Assembly: GCA_964561995.1 (NCBI GenBank)
Contig: CAZLQZ010000004.1
Span: 1-64,000, forward strand
Length of the DNA stretch: 64,000 nt
Reading direction: 5' to 3'
From: JABIAG01 sp964561995
GTDB lineage: Archaea > Nanobdellota > Nanobdellia > Woesearchaeales > JABIAG01
The first letter of the stretch is position 1. Every line of letters begins with the position of its first letter. Both the position numbers and the translations under genes were made by a program. Under the pieces are notes generated by a model. It saw only the letters and a list, made by a program, of their open reading frames with translations, was not told where the DNA came from and searched no databases. Positions 7,025 through 15,555 of this stretch are shown piece by piece.

Positions 7025-10000
7025 TTAAATTGTTGTTCTTGATCTTATTGCCATTATAATTGCAAATACAATTAATGCAATTATAAGTCCACTAAATACG
7101 AAATTCGGCCAGATTGGTTTTTCTTCTTCTTTTAGTGGTTCAGGTACTACAATTACTTCTGGTTTTTTGTCATCTGTAGTAACATTTATTTCTTCTTTCG
7201 GTTCTTCATTTATTTCTTCGATAAGTTCACATAATTTTGTTAATGCTGGTTGATATGTTGTTGTTCCACAACCATTTAATTCATAACAAATTCTTGAATG
7301 TTCTTCGTTTATGCAATCATTCCAACTACCACAAATCCAGTCTTCTTTGCAAGTTTCATTATCATCATCTTCTGTATCTTGATTATTTCTACTTCCTCCC
7401 GATGTTCCACCTGTTGAAGGTGATGATGGTGCACTTCCAAATACTGAAAATAAACTGAAATGTGTTACATTTGCCCATATGTAATTAGAATTAACATTTA
7501 CGCCTTGAATTGGTTCTAATTGCCAATTTGCTGATGTTTCATTATAATAATATATTTTTAATGTTGACTCATCAATTCCCGTATTACTAATTTCTGTTTC
7601 GTTGTAAAATATTTGTATGTGTGCCCAAGTTAAGTTGCCTTTAGTATAATTGTCTACATTAATATCAACTCCTTTCAAAGTTAATAAACTTGCAGTAGTA
7701 CCATTTCCTTTTGGTTCAACAGCTCCAATTGTTATTGTTGTTGTAACATTACCTTCTAATAATAATGTTAAGTTTGTATCTGCAGGTTTTGCTTCAATAA
7801 CTTGGCTATTATTAGCAGTTACATTTGTTACTTCTACAAATTGTACCGTTAAATCAAATGATGTTGTGTTCTGATTACCACTTGTATCGTTTACAGTTAC
7901 CAAAATACTGAATGTTCCCGCATCTAGGCTTGTTTGATTTTCTAGATAACCACTATTATTAATTTGGAATCTTGTTGTATCATTAACTAAATAACTTCCT
8001 ACTTCAAAATTATCTGTACCATTTATTTGTAATCCAAAATTATCGGTATGATTTATTGTTTGATCAACTGGTAATGATGTAAAGTAAGGTAGTGTTGTGT
8101 CGGTTACTGTTACAGTTATTAATGTTGAATTTTCATTTCCACTTGTATCATTAATAGTTATGTTAATTGAATAAGTTCCAATTGTTGGATTAGATACATT
8201 AGTAATTGTTCCCACATTATTTATTTCGAAATTTGTTGTGTCATTAATACTATAATTTGCTAATAATAAATCAGTAGCATTAACATCATAACTAAATGCA
8301 GTTCCATATTCTAATGGTTGATTAGCAGGTGTGAAATCAAATGTTGGATTTGTTGTGTCAACAACATTAACAGACCTGTTTTCATAATCACTATTATCTG
8401 AGCTATCTGTAACATTATATGTAACTGTGTAATTGGCTACAACATTTGTATTAACACTTGAGTTATCTATTACTACAGAGCTAGTTAAAGTTCCATCATA
8501 ATTGTCTGTAGCATTTGCTCCTAATTCAATATAATTATCGTTTAATTCAATTACTTGAGGATTGTCTTCTTTAAGAGTCAGTACCGGATTAGTTGTATCT
8601 TGTACAGTTACATTTCTAGTTTTATAACCCATATTTCCTGTTGTATCTGTAACATTATAATAAACAGTATAATTTCCGAGTTCGCTTGTATTAACCTCAG
8701 CAGAATTAATTACAATGCTAGTTGTTAGATTTCCATCTGCGTTATCATCAGAAGTTGAGTTTAATTCAATGTAATTAGTGTGAACTTCTATTATTTGAGG
8801 GTTGCTTCCAATAAGTGTTATTACTGGTGCTTCTGTGTCATTTACCATTACACTAAATAATTCATAACTCAATCTGTTATTTGTATCATTGACAGATATG
8901 TTAATCGAAAGAGAAGACCCTGCTTGAGATGAGTTGGTAGTATATGATAAAGTTATATTACCTGTTTCATCGTCATCTCCTCCATTTGAGGGAGTAATGT
9001 CTGTATCAACTATCACGTCATTTATATGCATGAATCCTGAATCTAAGATTGCTTCGCCGTAGTTCCAGTTTGTAAATATTGTTATTGTATCTCCTTGGTT
9101 GACTGAATTGGGTGTTATATTTGATTCTAAAACTGGTGCTAAGGTGTCTTTTTCAAAACTAAACTTATTTGAAATATCTTGGTTGCCAGCGTCATCGCTG
9201 CAGTTTACGTACCACTCATAATAATCGTCCGGGAGGTTTGTAAAACTGAAGTTTTGGGTTGGTGTATTAATTTCTGCTAACATTGATTCGTTTTCTTCGT
9301 AATCTAAATATAATGTGCAAGTAATATTTCCTGCTACATTATCTGTTACATTATAGACCAGATTTGTTGTGCTTGTTGTTTGTGCAGAGTTATTCTGTGG
9401 GGAAATTAATGTAATTACTGGTATTTCAGTATCATTAATTTGAACGTTGAAAACAGAAGAATTACTCCACTTGTTATTTGTATCATTGACAGAGACATAT
9501 ATTGTTAAGTTTGAACCTGCTTCACTTGAACTTGTTGTGTAGACTAAAGTAACATTTCCTGTATCACTCTCTTCGTCGCCATTTTCAGGACTGTTGTTTA
9601 TTCCTTGAGCAACATCATTTACATAAATTACTCCTGAATTCAAACCTGCTTCGCCGTAGTTCCAATTTGTAAATATTGTTATTGTATCTCCTTGGTTGAC
9701 TGAGGTTGGGCCAGTTTCATCGCTAAGAACTGGTGCTGTTGTATCTATTGTGAACTCAAAAATGTTTGAGGCATTTGTGTTGTCTGATCCATCACTACAG
9801 TTTACATACCATTCATAATAATTATCTGGGATGTTTGTAAAACTGAAGTTTTGAGTTGGAGCATTAATTACTGTTAACATTGATTTGTTTTTTTGATTGT
9901 TTAGGTATAATGTGCAGTTCGCGTTTCCTGGAATGTTATCTGTTACATTATAACTTAAATCAACTTGTGATGTTGATAATTCAGTTTCATTTATAGGACT

Positions 10001-12757
10001 AATCAAAGTAACAATTGGGTTTTGAGAATCTGTTTCTTCAAGTATGATTACGTTTGCATTGTCAAAGGCAAAATTATGTTCTGAAGAATTTTGAAATTCA
10101 ACGGTGTTATTTGTTGTTCCTGCAGCAATTGCTGTAAAGTTGATATAAAATATTTGACTTTCATCAATAGTTAGATTGATTAACCAATCAACTGCGTCTT
10201 CGTCGCTTGCATCGTAATTGCCTGAAGCATTATCAAATTTTAAATAAGTTGTGTTGTATGAGTCAAACACTGTAAAGTTTGTTAAATTTAGTGTTCCTGT
10301 GTTGGTTACATTTATTATGAATTCTATTATACTTCCATTTAAAACACTTGCATTCAAGTTTGTTTTTGTTATTGTTGCATTTTCAATAGGTGTTGATGGT
10401 GTTGTTATTGTTACCGATGCATTATCTACAACAACAAAATTCCCACTACCATTATCCAAATCAACACTATTATTAGTTACACCAGTACTTATTGCTGTAA
10501 AATTAATTAAAATAACCAAATTCTCGCTCGAAGTCAAATTAACTACCCATTCAACTTCTCCATCATTATACCTTATATCATTAGTTGATAAATTAGACCC
10601 ACTATAATTAATAAAAGAAAAATTAAAACGATCTGTTAATTCATAATTAATAAAATTCAAAGTCCCAGTATTAGTAACATTAATCAAAAACTGCGCAACA
10701 CTACCATTTTCAACATTTGGTCCATTCAACAAAGTCTTAACAACAGTTGCATTTTCAAAGAGTTCTCCTATTTCTTGTCCTTCAAATTGAGATTCAACAC
10801 CTGTAAAGTGAGGGATTTTAATCCAAGCTTCATAATTTGTTATATTAACAAAACAATTAGCACTTTTATCTGAAACACTGCAATCTTCACCGTCTAGTAT
10901 TTCGGTCGGAAAATCATTAAAGTCTTCAGGCAAGGAAGAAGAACTGTTAACACTTGTATTCCATATTACTTCGAAATCTTCATTATATAATAGAGGTAAT
11001 GAAAAATTCATAGTTGTTGCATCAAAACTAGAATTAAATGGAACTTTAATTAAAACGCCAGAATAAATCTCAGGACCATTACTTCCAAAAGACCATAATT
11101 CTTCTAAAACATCTCCTGTTTGATCGTCTTCTGAATTTGAATCAAATAAAACATCTGGCGGACCAGAAGCTAATAAATCAACATTTTTATACATAATTTC
11201 CATACCACTTTCAGAATTTCCAATAACGAAATTCATATCTGCCCCACCAATAACAAGTTTGAATGGGTTAAATTCTGCTAAGCTTTCATTTGATTCAAGT
11301 AAAGAACACTCATTAACATCATAATCTGGTAAGCTGCATTCTGCAGTGTTTTTTAACATGTCAATATAAATTGTTGAGGAACCTGCATCTAAAGCTACGG
11401 GATTAAATTCAGTAAGATTAAGAGGTATTGGTGACAAAGTTTCATCATCTTCATCAGCTAAATCATCTACATTTATTTTAAACTTTTTTGGTGCGTATTC
11501 TGAAGAAAAAATTTGTATTGAAATTGGTGTATCTTCCATCACAGGAATTGTAAAAGTTCCAGTATCATAATCTATATCATTTTCAGTTATTACCCATTTA
11601 ACATCCATTCCTATTTTTGAATATAAATCAACTGTTGCTTCTATGAATGCTTCTTCAATAATTCCTCCAGTGTAATTAATTAATGAAAAATTTGTTCCTA
11701 ATGGTGTGACATTTTGATAACCTTCATTAATTTCATCATCAAGTTGAATTAAATGATCAGTACTTCCAATATTTGTATACATAGTAACATTTAAGCCAGT
11801 TATATTTCCATTCCCACCAATAGTTACATTTTGATAAGCAATAAAGTCTTCATCAGAACCATCATCACGTCCGACAAATATCATCATAATATCTAAATCA
11901 TATCCTGGATGAATTAAAGTAATATCATATTCTCCACTAGCCTCATCTATTTCATCACGATCAAAAAACCAAGTACCCATATCATATGGTAAATCAGTAT
12001 AACTAGAAATTACATTTCCTGGTTCTAAAATAAATGCTGCAAAATCAATAAAATCTAAGTCTGGATTTATTCCTATTTCACCATCTAAAAAAATATTTCC
12101 TGAAACTTTTACTGACACATCTGAAACGTTAAATTCTAAATCAAGATGATTATTTGTATAGTCTGTGATGTTATTAATTTCGTATTGTAAAGGCATAGTT
12201 CCGTTAAAGTATAATATTAAAGAATAATTTCTATTTGCTGGGAGATGAGTGATTAATGACTCACTATATGTTAAAAATTTATCTTTAACAGGATAGCCTA
12301 GAGCGTTATCTTTTATTTGATATTGAAAGGGTTTTAAACCTCCAGTAATATTGTAAGCACTAATATTAATTGTTGCACCTTCTTGTAAATAAAAATCAAT
12401 TTCTCCTAAATCTGCAACTAGTTCTGCATCAAATTGGGGAAGAGCTTTTGAAACATAAGAAGCATCACTTTCTGAATATTTAACTAAAACGGGACGATAC
12501 GATAAATCATTATCTCCAAGAGGTTCTTCAATATTAGTAATATTGAACCAACCAGAAGCATTACTCTGCGCATATTCAAAAAAATCTTCAACAGCTACTG
12601 GACCCAAATCATCTGTATAATTATAAACTTCGATTGTAATATTTACTTCTCCAAGTTCGGTTCCGTTGGTATAGTGTGTAGTTCCTGCTAAATCAAAAGC
12701 AAAAACTGAACTGCTAAATAAAATTGTTAATAATAAAAATAATATGCATTTTTTCAT
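7025..12757 (-). CDS. Giant secreted cell-surface protein with DUF11/Ig-like repeats and C-terminal anchor
   Basis: 1910 residues. A signal peptide (about 1-21, MKKCILFLLLTILFSSSVFA) leads into a ~640-residue Asp/Asn-rich region. Two DUF11-like repeats follow (about 667-900, each with ENAT..KT..N...VTNTGTLN), then two pairs of Ig-like modules (907-1300), two DUF5011-like repeats (about 1307-1460, PVLTL..NPQVIE), two cadherin-like modules (1464-1640) and a PGF-pre-PGF-like domain ending near 1772. A six-Cys thrombospondin-like segment (CKEDWICGSWNDC, ~1801) and a final transmembrane helix (~1877-1905) with basic end complete it. N-glycosylation sequons are very frequent. Likely S-layer or adhesin function. 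Confidence 0.85.
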   Translation of the reverse strand: MKKCILFLLLTILFSSSVFAFDLAGTTHYTNGTELGEVNITIEVYNYTDDLGPVAVEDFFEYAQSNASGWFNITNIEEPLGDNDLSYRPVLVKYSESDASYVSKALPQFDAELVADLGEIDFYLQEGATINISAYNITGGLKPFQYQIKDNALGYPVKDKFLTYSESLITHLPANRNYSLILYFNGTMPLQYEINNITDYTNNHLDLEFNVSDVSVKVSGNIFLDGEIGINPDLDFIDFAAFILEPGNVISSYTDLPYDMGTWFFDRDEIDEASGEYDITLIHPGYDLDIMMIFVGRDDGSDEDFIAYQNVTIGGNGNITGLNVTMYTNIGSTDHLIQLDDEINEGYQNVTPLGTNFSLINYTGGIIEEAFIEATVDLYSKIGMDVKWVITENDIDYDTGTFTIPVMEDTPISIQIFSSEYAPKKFKINVDDLADEDDETLSPIPLNLTEFNPVALDAGSSTIYIDMLKNTAECSLPDYDVNECSLLESNESLAEFNPFKLVIGGADMNFVIGNSESGMEIMYKNVDLLASGPPDVLFDSNSEDDQTGDVLEELWSFGSNGPEIYSGVLIKVPFNSSFDATTMNFSLPLLYNEDFEVIWNTSVNSSSSLPEDFNDFPTEILDGEDCSVSDKSANCFVNITNYEAWIKIPHFTGVESQFEGQEIGELFENATVVKTLLNGPNVENGSVAQFLINVTNTGTLNFINYELTDRFNFSFINYSGSNLSTNDIRYNDGEVEWVVNLTSSENLVILINFTAISTGVTNNSVDLDNGSGNFVVVDNASVTITTPSTPIENATITKTNLNASVLNGSIIEFIINVTNTGTLNLTNFTVFDSYNTTYLKFDNASGNYDASDEDAVDWLINLTIDESQIFYINFTAIAAGTTNNTVEFQNSSEHNFAFDNANVIILEETDSQNPIVTLISPINETELSTSQVDLSYNVTDNIPGNANCTLYLNNQKNKSMLTVINAPTQNFSFTNIPDNYYEWYVNCSDGSDNTNASNIFEFTIDTTAPVLSDETGPTSVNQGDTITIFTNWNYGEAGLNSGVIYVNDVAQGINNSPENGDEESDTGNVTLVYTTSSSEAGSNLTIYVSVNDTNNKWSNSSVFNVQINDTEIPVITLISPQNNSAQTTSTTNLVYNVTDNVAGNITCTLYLDYEENESMLAEINTPTQNFSFTNLPDDYYEWYVNCSDDAGNQDISNKFSFEKDTLAPVLESNITPNSVNQGDTITIFTNWNYGEAILDSGFMHINDVIVDTDITPSNGGDDDETGNITLSYTTNSSQAGSSLSINISVNDTNNRLSYELFSVMVNDTEAPVITLIGSNPQIIEVHTNYIELNSTSDDNADGNLTTSIVINSAEVNTSELGNYTVYYNVTDTTGNMGYKTRNVTVQDTTNPVLTLKEDNPQVIELNDNYIELGANATDNYDGTLTSSVVIDNSSVNTNVVANYTVTYNVTDSSDNSDYENRSVNVVDTTNPTFDFTPANQPLEYGTAFSYDVNATDLLLANYSINDTTNFEINNVGTITNVSNPTIGTYSINITINDTSGNENSTLITVTVTDTTLPYFTSLPVDQTINHTDNFGLQINGTDNFEVGSYLVNDTTRFQINNSGYLENQTSLDAGTFSILVTVNDTSGNQNTTSFDLTVQFVEVTNVTANNSQVIEAKPADTNLTLLLEGNVTTTITIGAVEPKGNGTTASLLTLKGVDINVDNYTKGNLTWAHIQIFYNETEISNTGIDESTLKIYYYNETSANWQLEPIQGVNVNSNYIWANVTHFSLFSVFGSAPSSPSTGGTSGGSRNNQDTEDDDNETCKEDWICGSWNDCINEEHSRICYELNGCGTTTYQPALTKLCELIEEINEEPKEEINVTTDDKKPEVIVVPEPLKEEEKPIWPNFVFSGLIIALIVFAIIMAIRSRTTI

Positions 12758-12859
12758 TGTATCTCCCCTTAAAATATTTTAATATATCTAAATTTAGAAA
12801 ACAAACTTATAAATGTTTTTATATTAAATTAATCATAATAAATAAAAATAATATATCAT

Positions 12860-13768
12860 TTATTTATTCTTAGAATTAAAAATCATCACTTTATGTTCAA
12901 CAACTTTTTCCATTTCCATTCTAGAACTAATTAACATTTTTCTATAATCTATTGAAGAAGGATTTTTCTTTAAAAAACATCTCATGCCCGCATCAAATGC
13001 AATTCTTAAATCTGAATCAATATTGATTTTATTAATTCCAAATTTAACTGCTTTTTTAATATCCAAATCTGAAACTCCGTGAGCTTTTTTAATTTTAGCT
13101 CCGTATTTATTTGCTTTTTTAATTAGTATGGGTGGAATACCAGATGCTCCATGTAATACTAATGGGATTTTTAATCTTTTTTTAACTTCTTTAAGAATGT
13201 TTATGTTTAAATGACTTTTTCCTGGAAATTTGTATGCTCCGTGTGAAGTTCCTATTGCAATTGCTAAACTATCAATATTTGTTAATTCGACAAAATGTTT
13301 AGCTTCTTCGGGATTAGTGTATTTAATTTTACCTTTAACATAATCTTCTTTTCCGCCAATAGTTCCAAGTTCAGCTTCAACAGAAACATTTTTTTTATTT
13401 GCCCATTTAATTACTTTTTTTGTAAGTTTAACATTTTTTTCAAACTTTTCTTGAGATGCGTCAATCATTACTGAAGTATATCCTGAGTTAATACATTTTT
13501 TAATGATTTTAAGGTCTTTTCCATGATCTAAATGTAAAGCAAATTTTGCTTGAGAATTTTTTGCATATCTTTCATACATAGAAACAATTGTAGGAATTGA
13601 TGCATATTTTATAGCTGATTCTGAAGTAGCAATAAATGCTGGACTTTTATATTTTTCACATACATTGTATACTGCTTGCATTGTTTCAAGATTAGAAATG
13701 TTAAAATGTGGAATTGCATACTTTTTTTTGTTAGCTTTGTCTAATATCTTTTTACCTGTTGTTATCAT
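12860..13768 (-). CDS. fba: Class II (zinc) fructose-bisphosphate aldolase family
   Basis: 302 residues. The class II pattern is present: PHFNISNLE near the N-terminus, HLDHG with Asp81 as catalytic acid and His82 as zinc ligand, EAELG with Glu133, GTSHGAYKF with zinc ligand His176, and LHGASG with zinc ligand His206. It cleaves fructose-1,6-bisphosphate, or a related ketose bisphosphate, to triose phosphates. It follows the PfkB-family kinase by one base, so kinase then aldolase are transcribed together and probably act in sequence. Archaea often use other aldolases, so this could be an acquired bacterial type. Confidence 0.9.
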   Translation of the reverse strand: MITTGKKILDKANKKKYAIPHFNISNLETMQAVYNVCEKYKSPAFIATSESAIKYASIPTIVSMYERYAKNSQAKFALHLDHGKDLKIIKKCINSGYTSVMIDASQEKFEKNVKLTKKVIKWANKKNVSVEAELGTIGGKEDYVKGKIKYTNPEEAKHFVELTNIDSLAIAIGTSHGAYKFPGKSHLNINILKEVKKRLKIPLVLHGASGIPPILIKKANKYGAKIKKAHGVSDLDIKKAVKFGINKINIDSDLRIAFDAGMRCFLKKNPSSIDYRKMLISSRMEMEKVVEHKVMIFNSKNK

Positions 13769-13769
13769 T

Positions 13770-14672
13770 TTAAACCTCTTCCCATTTTAGTAATTTATTT
13801 TTTGTTCCTATATGTTTTATGACTGATGTTGCATTTTCAATTCCAATTTCTAATGATTCTTTAATGTTTTTATTTTTAATTATTCCTGCTAAAAAACCAG
13901 ACGTAAAAGCATCTCCGCATCCTGCAGTTGAAACTACTTTTGTTTTTTTAGAAGGTAAATAATAATAGTCTTTTTCATCAAAACAATGTACTCCTTTTGA
14001 ACCAGTAGTAATAATAACTATTTTTGGTCCTGTTGCTTTAATTAATTTAGCTAATTCTTTTACGTCTTTTTTTGTTTTTGTCATTACTTGTGCTTCATGT
14101 TTATTTAGTACTAATATGTTTGTATTTTTCAAAATAGTTTTGATTAAATCATTTCTTTTTGCTAAATATTCTGATGGGTTGAACAATATTTTGGTTTTTT
14201 TCTTTTTTGCTTCAAGTATTATTTTTTCAGCAGTTTTACACGATTTGCCAAGTAATGTTGCAACATACAACCATCTTGTTTTAACTTTTCTTTTGTCAAA
14301 ATCTTCTAAACTTAGATCATTTGAAGCACCTTTGTAAGTATATATTATTCTATCTTTTTCTTTAGAACTTTCCATTACAACTGAAAAAGAAGTTCTTTTG
14401 TTAGATTTTTTTACGGGAATTATTTTAACTTTTTCTTGTTTTAATTCTTTTAAAATTCTTTCTGCATTGTGATCGTCTCCCAATTTGCCTAGATATGCAG
14501 TTTTTAATCCAAGTCTTGATAATGCAACTGCAGAATTTGTTCCACCGCCTCCAGTTTCATGGTCTAAATCTTCTATTAGAATCTTTTCACCTGCATTACA
14601 ATTTTTAAATTTAGGATTAATATTTATAAATAAATCAATTGTTGCACTACCCATACAAATTACGTCAAACAT
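13770..14672 (-). CDS. PfkB-family sugar (phosphate) kinase
   Basis: 300 residues, ribokinase fold. The N-terminal GSATIDLF strand and GGGGTNSAVALSRLG (41-55) form the first PfkB signature. TAGCGDAFTSGFLAG (249-263) is the second, with Asp254 as catalytic base and the anion hole Gly-Cys-Gly. It transfers phosphate from ATP to a sugar or sugar phosphate. Position directly before a ketose-bisphosphate aldolase suggests a phosphofructokinase-like or tagatose-phosphate-like role, but ribokinase or ADP/ATP choice cannot be settled by eye. Confidence 0.88.
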   Translation of the reverse strand: MFDVICMGSATIDLFININPKFKNCNAGEKILIEDLDHETGGGGTNSAVALSRLGLKTAYLGKLGDDHNAERILKELKQEKVKIIPVKKSNKRTSFSVVMESSKEKDRIIYTYKGASNDLSLEDFDKRKVKTRWLYVATLLGKSCKTAEKIILEAKKKKTKILFNPSEYLAKRNDLIKTILKNTNILVLNKHEAQVMTKTKKDVKELAKLIKATGPKIVIITTGSKGVHCFDEKDYYYLPSKKTKVVSTAGCGDAFTSGFLAGIIKNKNIKESLEIGIENATSVIKHIGTKNKLLKWEEV

Positions 14673-14785
14673 TATATACCTCTTTTTTAATCTTTATATT
14701 ACACTGTTGTTATTTAAACTTTGCTAAAAAAATAAATACAAAAACTTTATAAAAAGTTTGGAAGTAACGGAAATAGGTGATATCA

Positions 14786-15286
14786 ATGGAAGCAAAGAAC
14801 GGAAGTTTAGTAAAAGTCCATTATACTGGCAAAATAAATGATGAAGTGTTTGACTCTTCAGAAGGTAAAGAACCTTTAATGTTTAAAGTTGGAGATCATA
14901 AGGTAATTAAAGGTTTTGAAGATGCTATTATTGGAATGAAAAAAGATGATAAAAAGTCTGTAAATATTCCAAAAGAAGAAGCGTATGGCGTTAGAGATGA
15001 AAAATTAGTTTCTGAAGTTCCTAAATCTCAATTGGGTGATTTATCATCAAAAGTTGAATTGAAGGCAGGAGTTAGTTTTCAATTAAAAGATCAAATGGGT
15101 AATGTGGCTATTGCAACTGTTACAGAAGTTAAAGATGAGTCAATTGTACTTGATTTAAACCATCCCTTAGCAGGTAAAGATTTAACTTTTGAATTAGAAG
15201 TTGTAGAAGTTATGGAAGCTAAAAACTCTAAAGATTGCTGCGAAGATAGTTGTGATAAAAAAGACGATAATTGCGATTGTTGTTAA
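14786..15286 (+). CDS. FKBP/SlyD-type peptidyl-prolyl isomerase with Cys-rich tail
   Basis: 166 residues from the ATG at 14786, which has AGGTGAT spaced correctly before it; the in-frame GTG at 14777 is less likely. LVKVHYTGKINDEVFDSS opens the FKBP domain and VIKGFEDAIIGM and EEAYGVRDEK follow, with an insert-in-flap region as in SlyD. The final 17 residues (DCCEDSCDKKDDNCDCC) hold six Cys, a likely metal-binding tail comparable to the His/Cys tail of bacterial SlyD. Cytosolic protein-folding helper. Confidence 0.93.
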   Translation: MEAKNGSLVKVHYTGKINDEVFDSSEGKEPLMFKVGDHKVIKGFEDAIIGMKKDDKKSVNIPKEEAYGVRDEKLVSEVPKSQLGDLSSKVELKAGVSFQLKDQMGNVAIATVTEVKDESIVLDLNHPLAGKDLTFELEVVEVMEAKNSKDCCEDSCDKKDDNCDCC

Positions 15287-15555
15287 TTTTTTTTTAATTT
15301 CTTATTGGTTTTGATATTCAGTAAAAAATTTTACTTGTTTAGATAATTTAATCATTTGAGTAATGGAGTAATGTTCATTCCATTTTTTAAAATAAAATTT
15401 TATTTTTTATAGTTATGAGAAAAAATTTAAATGTAAAATTTAATCGTAGAAAATTATATATCAAAAATAATTATCTCTTATTTTTTTTTGAACAATAAAC
15501 TTTAAAAATAGTTATTTTTTGATAATCATATATAAATATCTGTGGAGGGATACAA

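Noticed and set aside
10251..10607. Long plus-strand open frame opposite the surface protein
   Set aside because: It is antisense to DUF11 repeat coding, has a composition expected from complementing Asn/Thr-rich codons, and no promoter or Shine-Dalgarno. Similar antisense frames at 7237 and 7650 were rejected for the same reason.
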